A stretch of DNA of 17,095 bases, taken from contig BQKZ01006679.1 in NCBI GenBank assembly GCA_036244855.1, forward strand, positions 1 through 17,095, in the 5' to 3' direction. Positions 1 to 10,500 of this stretch are shown here, one piece after another. A program made the translations under genes and the position numbers. Position 1 is the stretch's first letter; each line of letters starts with the position of its first letter. The notes under the pieces are model-generated. The model worked only from the letters and a program-made list of their open reading frames with translations, did no database searches and was not told the origin of the DNA. The stretch is from Temnopleurus reevesii. Taxonomy: Eukaryota > Echinodermata > Echinoidea > Temnopleuroida > Temnopleuridae.

Positions 1-725
1 CCCTGACAGTTTGATAGCATTCACATGTCCAAACCGTCCACTCCAAAGCTGCAATTATTCAATGATTTTGGTCCTCTAATGCTTGAAAAGTTGGTGCGAA
101 AATGAACAGGTGCTTTCCATCCGACGCCTTGCAAACCTATTATTATACATTTTGATATGAGTTAAATTTTCCCTGTGATAACAGAATGCAGCTATCAAAT
201 TTCCATTTGAAGATTGACCATGATCAGGTAGTCTTTGTTGGTAGCACAAAGAAAAAAAGACCCTTCTTTGTCATCACGTCTTCTACAATTCTGTGTAAAT
301 GTATCTTTTCGTGAATGCATTTTTTAGTCATTTGTACAACTAATCAATCTTTTTGGTCACAATATACATGCTAGTATAAACGAAAAGTTACAAATCAAAA
401 CTAAACAATGCACTATAAAATGGAGTGAAGAGGGACAAGGCGGTTTAGGCCAAAATTAAGATTCTTTTAAATATCATATTTGTATGTATCATATTTGTAT
501 ATATTATATTTACTTTTACTTTTCCAATTTCTCCCACAGACTGAAAGGCCTATCCCATAGGATGGTCGATTGATTTATTCTTCTCATAAGATGAATTCTG
601 TATTTAAAGACCTTGCTTTTTACAGCATTTGCCTTAGTGTCCATATTTGCCTCCTATAACATTGTCCAATCAACCTGAAAGGGGTGAACAATTTCACAGT
701 CCCCCCCCCCCCAAAAAAAATCAAC
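1..725. other. No gene recognised; AT-rich with C12-A8 homopolymer run
   Basis: Short open stretches exist on both strands, but none resembles a known protein or is framed by convincing splice sites. A TATTTGTAT-type AT repeat lies near 475-510, and a C12 run followed by A8 occupies 701-720. Probably intergenic or intron of an unseen gene. Confidence 0.5.
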
Positions 726-910
726 TTAGGGGGTGTTGCTCAAAAGTTGCAATTGATCGCAAGATGCAGTTGATCGAAACGTGCCAATCAAAATCATTCT
801 TTCATGCGCGTCTTCTTAAATGCTCATACTGTGCGCGTATGAATATACGCATTACAATTTGCAAAGTTGCAGTTGATTTGCAGTTGATTTTGAACAACAC
901 CCCCCTTAGG
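726..910. mobile_element. MITE-like element with TTAGG target duplication
   Basis: Left end GGGTGTTGCTCAAAAGTTGC and, from the right, GGGTGTTGTTCAAAATCAAC are inverted repeats, with imperfect subterminal GCAGTTGAT repeats. TTAGG occurs at both outer edges (726-730 and 906-910), a plausible target duplication. No coding capacity. Confidence 0.65.
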
Positions 911-2278
911 CAAGTTTGCTGCACTTTGGGACGGTGCTCATTAATTCAATCGATGGCATACACGTGATGCAGTCGTCACACTTCACAAACTCTGTTAGTT
1001 CTGAGAATTAATCCTCAAAAGCAAACATTTACCAAGGACATTGCATTCTCGGGAGAGGACAATACTATCTCAATGATTAGTAAAGAAAGATAACATCGAC
1101 AGTTACTGGAATAGGCCAAAATAATTGTTCAATGGCCCTCCACTGCCAGATCCTCTGAAAATGGCAAAACCCAAACTAGTCATCTATCTTTTTTGCTATT
1201 CACTCAGATTAAAAAATTACTGTAAAGTTACGATAAAAAAAAAGTTAAATTACTGGAAAGATGTGAAATACAAATTGAAATGTCATTTTCAGACATGGTT
1301 TGGCTTTTCATTCCCTTCTAATTCTTATTTTTCTCACAAGATATGCTTAGAAATAAATATAATTTTACTAACTGACTGATGCCATTGGAAGGCAACCGAA
1401 CAACCTTTTTTTTGTGGGGGGGGGGGCTATATCTGACCAGGATGAGCAGAATTTTGTTGTCAACATGATAGACATCTAACAGTACTGCTAAATCTAGTCC
1501 TAGTCAAATTATATGCCCTGGATCATTCACATTCAACAGGCTTCCTAATCTAGTTGAGTACTCTGTGATCTGAATTGTGTGTCCCTCTATGTTCAGGGGG
1601 AGTTAATCAGGTCACACAGGCCTCATCATGACAGTACTGCTTAAATCCTAGACCCTGTTAAAACCTGACTTTTGGGCTGGCCTAAATTTTGGTGTAAATG
1701 CACGCTGTCCAATTGTGGCACCAAATATGGGCCCATGATACTGTTGACACAGGCATGATATGTAGAAGCAGATCGTATCTTTGTAATTTGTTTCTCTGCA
1801 CTTTTTACATTAATAATACACTTTTGGGTGTAAAAGTACAAATTTGGTCAACAGGGTGCTCTACATGAAATTTCCCTGGTTGCACAATGGCATTAATTAC
1901 TAGCACAGTATACAAAATCAAGATATCAAATGAGCCAAATAAAGTACCTATTTTTCTGAACATGTTATTTCTGACTCTTGTGAAAGTTATGAATGTGAAA
2001 TGTTCCCAAATATGTTTGGCCCAACAATATACATAAATCTTTTTGAAAGAGTACTCAATTCAAGTTTTCCATAAACTTATATGCATTTAATCCATATATT
2101 GTAAATATTCAAAACACCTATGAAATTTATATATTTTCTACTCAAAAGGAAAAAGAGAAATCTGAAAATTGAGCCTCTGAAGCTGCACTGTTCATCATTT
2201 AATGATTAACAGTGCACAAAGTTACAAAAGACAAAGTAAAAAAAACATAAGAAAATTGAATTAAAATAATGAGGAATA

Positions 2279-2313
2279 ATGCCTCCGGCCCCACCAACCG
2301 GTGGCAGAGGCAT
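2279..2313. repeat. Imperfect palindrome / hairpin
   Basis: Arms ATGCCTC and GAGGCAT enclose CCACC and GGTGG inside AT-rich surroundings. The GC-rich hairpin stands out and is likely part of a dispersed repeat; no function is visible. Confidence 0.5.
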
Positions 2314-2627
2314 AAAAAACCTATTCGGCATGATATCAACATTTGGCACAATTTCAATTACTGCATCCAATATTAGATGTTCAGAGACAGGCAATCATAG
2401 GTCAATGGGCAAAGCTTTCTATTTAAGTGAGGATAGGAATGATTTTACAATTAATTCATATCACAGACACTTCTTCAAATTTACAGTGTTACTCGAAGTT
2501 CTCACAGTACTTCTGCAATGTTCAGATGATATATGGTATCCCTTGATCAACTATTTACTGCTGAACAGAAAGAATGTTGATACATAGAAAACTGCTGATT
2601 CATGTGGAATGTTGCATTAATTATTAT

Positions 2628-2668
2628 TTTATTGTCATTTATCTATTTTTTTCATCTAATCATTTATT
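2628..2668 (-). promoter_or_regulatory. Possible poly(A) signals for the minus-strand gene
   Basis: Two AATAAA hexamers occur on the minus strand (2663-2668 and 2628-2633), beyond the terminal-exon array. If used, transcripts would carry the whole array, making every array exon available to splicing. Hexamers are common in AT-rich DNA, so this is only suggestive. Confidence 0.3.
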
Positions 2669-2934
2669 TGGGTTTTTTTTTCAGTGTTAAACAATATTGC
2701 CGATTAATGGGATTAATTCTGGGAAAAAAATAATTCTTCGTTAAAATTCCCTGACTCAAACTACATACAGCATTATATGCTGCATAATATACAGTTTTGA
2801 AACATAAAACGACTTGGTCCAGTTCCTAACCCACTTCAGTCTTTTGAGGGGTTAATTAACCAATTTGAACAAGCAAATTTGCAACATTACAATGACACCT
2901 TGGTCCATTGCCTATAATAGTGGTTCACCTTCAA

Positions 2935-3086
2935 TCATGACCCATTTATTAGATTCTTTCTTTTGAATTTCATCTTCACGAAGCAGCGCATACGGATACG
3001 GTTATTCGTGTAGGTGTCGCAATCATTGTAGTCAACCGTGTAGCTATTTGAGTTGGTAAGCATCAGTGTGAAATAGGACCATGGTT
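2935..3086 (-). pseudogene. Array unit 6: diverged terminal-exon copy, last in the array
   Basis: The open frame reads SYTVDYNDCDTYTNNRIRM and then CFVKMKFKRKNLINGS before a TGA that lies past the usual stop. Like the unit at 3673-3806 it has DYNDCDTY with Asp at the Glu position and the same off phase (152 nt). An AATAAA hexamer overlaps its 3' part (2945-2950, minus strand). Confidence 0.6.
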
Positions 3087-3184
3087 CTCAACAAAGTCAA
3101 GGATTTCCATTGCATATAAGTTTGATTTGGATACAATCTTCATAAATGATCACCATGCATAATTGTGAATTAACAAAGTCTTCA

Positions 3185-3298
3185 TTTGAAATTGAATTTC
3201 GGCAGATCACGTTCCTCTGGCTACCAACGTACTCATAGTAGTTAAGTATGTACATGTAGCTGGAATGCTAAGCATCAATGTAATCAGGGCTGTAGTTT
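3185..3298 (-). pseudogene. Array unit 5: broken terminal-exon copy
   Basis: A stretch resembling LNYYEYV is recognisable, but the frame shifts after it and the acceptor AG has become AA (TTTGTTTAA). It is a dead copy of the terminal exon within the array. Confidence 0.7.
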
Positions 3299-3397
3299 TA
3301 AACAAATTTCAAGGATTTCCATCGCGTATAAATTTGATTTGAATACTATCTTCATAAATCATCACCATCAACGAAGTCTTAATTTGATATCAAGTTT

Positions 3398-3527
3398 TTA
3401 CTTGATATTGAATTTCAGCTTTACGAGGTAGCGCATGAGAATCTGATTTGTCTGGTAGACCATGTACTCTATGTAGTTGAGTGTGTAGCCTTTGGGGGTG
3501 GAAAGAGCGTGAAACATGGCAATCGCT
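3398..3527 (-). CDS. Array unit 4: candidate alternative terminal exon, less conserved
   Basis: Acceptor TTTGTTTAG, 130 nt, in the phase E13 needs, ending in TAA. It reads AIAMFHALSTPKGYTLNYIE and continues [22 protein letters not shown]. The catalytic Glu is kept. Most differences from E14 change the residue (Asn to Ile, Ile to Met, Lys to Gln, Arg to Leu, Phe to Ile), so selection looks weaker than in the unit at 3878-4007. Confidence 0.42.
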
Positions 3528-3672
3528 CTAAACAAATTTTTAGGATTTCCACCACTTAAAAGTTTGATATCTGTCGATCATATCTTGACGATTTCCATTA
3601 GCTTGATACATGTTCTGTCTTTCTGATGTGTCATAAATGATGATCGTGCATCATTGCGAATTAACAGAGTCT

Positions 3673-3806
3673 TCAATCGAAACTGAATTTCATCTTCACA
3701 GAGCAGCACATATGGATATGGTTATGGTTATAGGTGTCGCAATCATTGTAGTCAAACGTGTAGCCTTTGGAATTGGAAAGCGTTAGCATGAAATAGGACC
3801 ATGAAT
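3673..3806 (-). pseudogene. Array unit 3: diverged terminal-exon copy, Glu replaced by Asp
   Basis: The open frame encodes SKGYTFDYNDCDTY, a His/Asn-rich stretch (NHNHIHM) and KMKFSFD with a stop aligned to the E14 stop. The catalytic Glu position is Asp. The acceptor GTTGTTTAG is kept, but the unit is 134 nt, so splicing from E13 would be one base out of phase and would stop early. It is either a decayed copy or a segment used from another donor; it belongs to the same subfamily as the unit at 2935-3086. Confidence 0.6.
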
Positions 3807-3877
3807 CTAAACAACTTTGAGGGTTTCCATCATAAATAAATTTGATTGGGTCTTCATAAATTATCACCATGAATAAT

Positions 3878-4007
3878 TCACTTGAAATTGAATTTCAGTT
3901 TTACGAGGTATCGCATGCGGATCTGGTTGGTCTTATAGACGATGTACTCGTTGTAGTTGAGCGAGTAGCCATTGGGTTTGGAAAGAGCGTGAAACCGGGC
4001 AAGAGTT
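3878..4007 (-). CDS. Array unit 2: candidate alternative terminal exon
   Basis: Acceptor TTTGTTTAG, 130 nt, one base plus 43 codons in the phase E13 needs. It reads TLARFHALSKPNGYSLNYNE and continues to KLKFNFK and TGA. From NYNEY to the stop it encodes exactly the same residues as E14 although eight third-codon positions differ; this is the pattern expected if the protein sequence has been selected since the duplication. The N-terminal nine residues replace the VPLG strand and acceptor loop. Confidence 0.52.
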
Positions 4008-4117
4008 CTAAACAAATTTTAGGATTTCCATCACCGTGGATCCCCGTATCCGTAGATTCTATCTTTCTGAATCATCATCATCATGAATCAATAAAGTCTT
4101 TGTTTGACGTAAAGTCT

Positions 4118-4244
4118 TCACTTGAAATTGAAATTCAGCTTTACGAGATAGCGCATGCGAATCTGATTTGTCTTGTAGACGATGTACTCGTTGTAGTTGA
4201 GCGTCTGGCCCTTGGGGTTGTAAAGAGCGTGCAATAGGGCAGTT
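4118..4244 (-). CDS. Array unit 1: candidate alternative terminal exon
   Basis: After the acceptor ACTTATTTAG the unit is 127 nt, one base plus 42 codons, the phase E13 needs. It reads TALLHALYNPKGQTLNYNEY, then [21 protein letters not shown] and TGA (split here for length). The catalytic Glu is kept. From the NYNEY motif to the stop it differs from E14 by three synonymous changes and one Lys-to-Asn. It lacks the VPLG strand and the usual acceptor-loop residues, so the enzyme made with it might fold or select targets differently, or not work. No transcript evidence is available. Confidence 0.5.
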
Positions 4245-4348
4245 CTAAATAAGTTTTGGGATCTCCATCACTTAATATAAGTTTGATTTCCATGGATTCT
4301 ATCTTTCTGAAATAATCATCATTGTGAATCAATAAAGTCTTAATTGCC

Positions 4349-4354
4349 TTTAAT
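4349..4354 (-). promoter_or_regulatory. Variant poly(A) signal ATTAAA just after the E14 stop
   Basis: ATTAAA lies 11 nt downstream of the canonical stop codon. Use of this site would end transcripts before the array; its closeness to the stop and the base composition make it uncertain. Confidence 0.25.
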
Positions 4355-4364
4355 AACAAAGTTT

Positions 4365-4518
4365 TCATTTGAAATTGAATTTCAGCTTTACGAGGTAGCG
4401 CATACGAATCTGATTTGTCTTGTAGACGATGTACTCGTTGTAGTTGAGCGTGTAGCCGTTAGGGTTGACGACCTTGGTGTCTTTTCCTTTACCAAGTGGG
4501 ACTATGACGCCATCATCC
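4365..4518 (-). CDS. PARP2: PARP exon E14: catalytic Glu and stop (canonical terminal exon)
   Basis: Residues 675-725 and TGA. It starts [16 protein letters not shown] (the strand and acceptor loop), then [18 protein letters not shown] and a C-terminus ending KLKFNFK. Glu703 is the polymerase Glu. Acceptor TGCAACAG; 154 nt, phase 2 in. The C-terminus has the usual length for the family. ATTAAA, a variant poly(A) signal, lies 11 nt past the stop (4349-4354). Confidence 0.94.
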
Positions 4519-7500
4519 CTGTTGCAGAATAAAAGACATAGAGAATGAGAAACATTTGAACAAAAGTTTCCTGGTAATTCATTTTCATCTCTATAACTAA
4601 TGGCCCACTACATACCTGTGACACTTGAGAATAAAATGTTAGAATATACTTGTTAACTTTGAACTTTAAAAAGAAAAGAAAGAATATTCTTGAATTTACA
4701 ATCCAATACGTACACAAATTTACACATAAATATTGCACACATGAATTGAAATGAGCTATGAGCACATAAAAGGAATGCCATGTTACTAGGCTCACTGAAC
4801 ACAAGCCTGCGAAAAATTTAGTGCCTGGTCTGTGTTTAACTGTGTTTTTTTTTCATAAAGATGTAGTCTTAATGCTTGGTATTCTCTTGACCTCATACTA
4901 AAAATCTATCTCTCATGTATGACTAGGATAGAGAAGTACTTGTGTAGAATTAAAGTACTTGGAATTAAATTGCACATATTGTATGCTGCTATGTCGATAA
5001 GCCTTGGACAAGTTTTCATGGTATGCATAAAATTGCCATATCTAATTTAAAACAAAAATTTATTGATAGACTTACATTGTGAAGTTCTTCTGTGGGTCTG
5101 GTGCTATACGTCCCAAGCCTTTCACGCTGTGTTTACCAGCTGGTAAGTTATCTGCTTTATAATCAGCTGCCAGCAGCTCGTTCTCGTTACCCAGGGCAAC
5201 CTAACACCAAAAGAAAAGAAAATACTGATGACTATATACCATTAAAAAGTTCAGAGCTATATGGGTATTTCCACGGGGTTGGGTCCATTTTTGTGACATC
5301 CAAAAACCCTAAATCTGTGACTTTTTCAAACCAGGCAAATACATTCCAATAATGACATTACCCCAATAACAGTATCTCACCCAGAAGTACTCCTCAAAGA
5401 CCAAAGCATATTGGAATTTGATACCTGACAATTTCTTGCGCATGCAAAAGTAGTGGGATGTCCATGTAACGTAGTGAAATTTTTGTATACCTGTACCTTC
5501 AAATCCAGAAAAGATTTCAAATCCAAATGTGTATAACTGAGAAAAAAGCAATTTTCATCAATAGATCGAAGCTTAAGAAGATCTGAATTGATCTTCATTG
5601 TGAAGTGACAAAGTGGATCACTACGTTACATGGACTTTGCATGAAAAGTGGACCCAACCCCATGGAAATACCTATATGTCCAAGCCCATCACACTGTGTT
5701 TGCTGGCTAGTAAGTTATCTGCTTTCATCTGCCAACAGCTTGTTTTTACTACCAAGACCAACCTGAAACCAAAATAACACCCTCTTCGACCTCCACTAAA
5801 AGCTTTCTATGGACTCATTTATTACACTGCGTTGTGGCGATGGGAAACAAGCGCGTAGCTGTATCAGCTCTTTAATCTGAATGCCATGGTCACGTTTTGC
5901 ACTTGCCAAATCATAAGGTCTGGGAGGTGTTTCACCAAGTCGTTCTTAAAGTTACGCACAACTTTACGTTCGACTGGTATCAATTCTTGCGATGAATGCG
6001 CGCAATATTATGAATTATTACGTACAAGAAGGGGTACCAGTCGAACATAAAGTCGTGCGTAAAGTCTTTCTTATCTTGGTGAAACACCTCCCTGGTTATA
6101 TGTTTATATTGTCACAATACTGAAAGGCGGGTAGTGTGCATTGGTCTTTAGAGACTAAACATATCAGCATGCAGTCCATTACCATCAATTCAAGTCTGAT
6201 AATATTGTGAAACCCAGCATAAGAATGTGAATTGCATAAAATAGACATTACGAGCAAAACTCTTCTTTTAAAAATGTTAAAATCTTGGTAAATTCAACCA
6301 GGAAAAAGGAATCAATACTTCCAAATCTGCGGTAAAGTTGTAGGAGCTCCAAGTGCAAAAAAAGAAAACAAATGTAACAGGATTATTGAAAAAGTCAAGA
6401 TTGTGCTTACCTCACATAGCGTCAGTAGACCGCAGGGATTGGTCCTCGTTGCAAAGCAGTAGTTAGCTGACTTGGACGACATATCAGCGAAGTAGACTCC
6501 TTTACCAAACTGCACAAATATAATGGACAAAATTATAATTCATTCATCATCAATCAACAGGTATGAAAATGTAATCATCATTTGATACATGCAAAATAAG
6601 GATCGTAGCCATTTGGATATTACAAAAAAAAATCATACACATTTCTTAAGTGTGAAATCCTAGATATTTGGGAAGTGTGAGAAAGAAAACAATTCATGAA
6701 ATCAAAATGTCTTTGCAGCCACTTGACTAATTATGGCTAGCCTTATTGCTCCTCATATAAAATTATGATGTAGAGTACATGTGTACAGTTATCTTTGACA
6801 ATTTTTTCTTTTCTTTTGAGTGGCCACTATAGACCAAGGTCACTCTTATGCATTACAGATCATCTATGGAAAATTGAGACATGAATGCACCAATGTGACA
6901 ATTATTTGAGCTCATTTACGATTAAATCTGAATCACCCCATGGTTTGAACCTGGTACAAGAATAAACCATCTTTGTGAATCCCACTCAATTTGTTTCGAG
7001 GTGGTTGCCCAAGCAAAACTTCTAAACCTTGGTTTATATTTCATGCATATTTGGTGACAGCATCATATAAGACTCCTTTTCTTCTCAATAGCTGTCTCCA
7101 TATTCGATTTTATTTCTATATTTTACCTTGTACATGAAAAGTCTTTTTACTCTTGAATGGAATAAATGCAAATTGAATTAAATTGGCTCTAAAACATGGA
7201 TAAAGATGGCTTACCATGTAACCTGTAACAGGAGCTTCTGGAGGAGCGATCCGTAATCCTTGTCCGAGAATACCAGCCCAGTTCGTCAAACGAGATCCAT
7301 GCCATAACAGCATTCTGGAAAAACAAACAAATAAATTAGAATACATAATACTGTAGATTCAACCTCTATTGTAAACTGTAAGAGGAGCTTCTAAAGGAGC
7401 GATGTGAAGTCCTTGGCCGAGACGATAGCTTAGTTAGTAAAACAAGATCCGTGCCGTAACAGCATTCTGGTAAACAAACATAATTCCTATTAATTTTTTT

Positions 7501-10500
7501 TCTTGAAGAGCCCTCCATGTGGACAATGCAATGTTTCATCCTCTCGCAAAATGGCATATACTTTATATACCGGTACCATAAGAGTTTTTCAGACCACTGA
7601 GATCCCCCTACTAAGGTATAACATACCAAAATGTAACTCGAAATGTAATTCTGTAAAAGATCCTATGACATTGCCCTATAGATAGGATCAATTTGCCAAA
7701 AATGCATTAAGTATATCACAAGTTTGAAAATCTTTTTTTTTTTACAGAAATTTGTGAGATATAATATTTCAATTTTCATGGAAGTCCTATTTCAATACAA
7801 AAATTGGTAAATTCACTGATATTATTCTGTTACCGACATCCTTCATGCAAAATGGAGCCGCAAATGAGGAGAATGTCAAATGTTCTTTCTTACTAAGTGT
7901 AAGCACTTCTTTTTTTTACTACAATAAAAGTGGTTTACTGATCATTCACCGTCTAGAACTGAGCCAAAACCAAAATTCCTTGAATGTAGTGAGCACCAAA
8001 TGGTAGCCACGCTAAAGTTGGGTAATAATGCACAGAACACTAATAGAAACACTTCGTATGAAGCACTATATAAATGTTGTGTATCATAATCATTGTTAAA
8101 ATATTATAGATCAAGAGGGCGTGTAACTTGTTTACTGTCCACCAGAAATTGCCTAGAACCAAAGGAGAAAACTTACCTGTTTCCGACGTCCTTGAAGCAA
8201 GATTTCTCCCCGTCCTTTTCCAAATCAAACACTTCTTCCACTGTCAAGCTGTACTGGTTGTGCGTCTTGGCATGAGTATTCAGGACATAGCTCTGGATAA
8301 GCTGTAGGAGAAAATTATGTGAAATCAGTTTAAGTTTGAGCTCCAACTGAAATAAAATTTTGAAAAGTAAGGTTCCGTAACTTGGTCTCAAAACTGACTA
8401 ATTACATGCATAGTGGCAGTATTTACACAACTTATTATTGGTACAACAGCAGCATCATGCTCCGGGGAATGATTTTACTTTTCACATTTGATTATAGCTA
8501 TATTATTCATTGTACTAACCTTGAATATTTGTGAAGTCTTCTCGATCGGTTTCATTTCACATTTGAGTTGATGATATTGCTGGTCCACTGGATGTTCATC
8601 CTCATTCCTCTCGGACTTGAGAACTGTCATGGCAACTTGGATGTCACTCAACGCTTCGAGGAGAGCAAGCTTGGCTTTGAATTCATTCTTCGTTCTGATT
8701 ACAGGCGGACGTTGCATTCTGCAAAATCATTAAAAATTTGGGCAATTCCATATAGATGGTAATGGTATGATGTAACATTTTTGCACACCTGATAAGTATG
8801 CCATCACACAAGGTGCACAGTCAAATAAGTTCTAATCATTACACTCTGGTTTAATCCATATTCAAATAAACAAAATATTTAGCTTTCGTACATGCATATG
8901 GGAGAAATTATGTGCTCACTTTACAATTTTCTTTTAATATTACAATTAAAATACCGGTAACCTACTCAAGCATACTTATAACATGTTTGTCTGATAAATT
9001 CATTCCCTAATCATTCTAATCATAGATCTAAAATTGAATACCAAGCATTTAATTTGACATTAAAAGAAATTGGTCAAAGATGGAAATTACTAAAGAAACA
9101 CAATTAACAAGCTCAGAATATTCCAGAAAAGAACATTTTTCAGACAAATGAAATCAAAATAATAAGATTATTAAAAGCATCATAAATGCTCCTTTTAATG
9201 GACTGTATTCTACTGGAAATAAATTGTTCTAATACTCACCCAAAATTGTGTGGAATTCTTGTGTAGAACGCATCACACGCCCTGATGAGCTTGTCGCCAA
9301 TGATACCGCCCTCTATACATGTCTCTATCTCTTTGAGAGCGAGGTAGCCTGCTTTGATCTGGTCTGTCGTTAGCTTGCCGAGTGGAGCCTTCTGAGTGTC
9401 GTATTTCATCTCAATCACCATGTCCTCCATGGCTTTTACATTGCAGATCAAGCTCACCAAATTCTGAATAAAATCAACAAATTTTTATAGAGTTCGAAAT
9501 ACATCAAGAAAGATTTATAAATACAAAAACTACAGAGTGAATGAAAATAGGAACCAAAAAAGAAGTGGTTTGCCAAGGATTGCCATTAGGTGCTATGCTT
9601 CATCTCTCAATTGCAATGTCTTCCTTAATTTCACATAAACTATCTTCTTCTTCTGTAATGCATCATCATGGATGGTGCAGTATTTTTCTTCCCAAATTGG
9701 AATGTATGGCTTTTAAATTTTATCATGTTTACATACAAACTTTATCAGTAAAACTAACCATTATAGTTTTATATGCGCATACGCGCATAACCAACACAAT
9801 GACAAATTTCGTATAATTGCTGATTTACCGCAAATTTATAGCAGGGCTTCATATAAATTTGTTATGGTTATCACATACCTGTACTCTGATATCCAGCTTT
9901 GAGGCCACCTTGGGCTTGGCCTTCTGAGCGTCACCGGACGATTCATTCTTTGTATCCTAAAGAGGCAGAAGAAAACGAAGGAACAATGGGAGTGATTGAA
10001 AGGTATTTCCCATACCAAACTTGCCAACTTTCACTTTTGAAGTTCTGGTGTAAACTTACCAAGGATTCCCAAACCCTTATGCATTTGTGCACTGTTCTCT
10101 TGAGTTGGAATCACATTTGTCAAGCTTGATTATGAAGCCTTAGCCAAATCTGGGAATTATCAATTCAGTCATTAAAACTTGGTCTGAGCCAGAAAAATCT
10201 TCCTTAAATTAAAAGCAGAAAATCGGATGAAGAGATAAAAAAAAGGTTCAAACTAACTAAATAAATGTATGGACATAACTCAACAGTGATTTTCCGGCAA
10301 ATTTCAGTCATGTTCTCTGCAAGTTGTACATTGTATCTTGTTGTTTTGAAATCTCTCTTTTTCAAGCATTTAACACAAGATTTTTTTTTGGTTGATAAAT
10401 ATGTGGGTGCAGTTATATTTATTGATTTAACCTTATGAAAATTTAAAAAACTATGCGTTTATAGGTCAAAACAGTTAATGTGAATTGCCTCCTCACTTGT

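Larger units (their letters stand above)
911..2930. other. No gene recognised; 3' flank of the PARP locus
   Basis: AT-rich sequence with T8 and G11 runs near 1406-1426, the hairpin at 2279-2313 and possible poly(A) hexamers near 2630-2668. No coding segment with splice sites or recognisable similarity was found. Confidence 0.5.
2935..4260 (-). repeat. Tandem array of six extra copies of the terminal PARP exon
   Basis: Six units resembling the last 33 codons of E14 plus flanking sequence follow one another downstream of E14, on the same strand, with start-to-start distances of about 201-279 bp. Unit boundaries (acceptor side) are near 4244, 4007, 3806, 3527, 3298 and 3086. The sequence just before each unit is also shared, roughly GGAAATCCTAAAATTTGTTTAG, shortened here because it varies between units. 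Three units are intact and in phase, two are open but in another phase, and one is broken. The spacers share a motif with AATCAATAAAGTCTT on the plus strand. Confidence 0.9.

Noticed and set aside
187..320. 43-codon plus-strand frame starting MQLSNFHLK
   Set aside because: No recognisable similarity, no convincing acceptor and donor pair, and length expected by chance.
647..967. 106-aa plus-strand open frame
   Set aside because: It runs through the C12-A8 homopolymer and the MITE-like inverted repeats, with no protein-like composition.
2935..4260. CRISPR-like regular repeat array
   Set aside because: Units of 200-280 bp are exon copies with diverged spacers in a eukaryotic gene, not short identical repeats.
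3869..4532. Plus-strand open frames (122 and 62 aa) with repeated [16 protein letters not shown] peptides
   Set aside because: They are the antisense of the tandem PARP terminal exons; the repeat in the peptide only mirrors the exon array.
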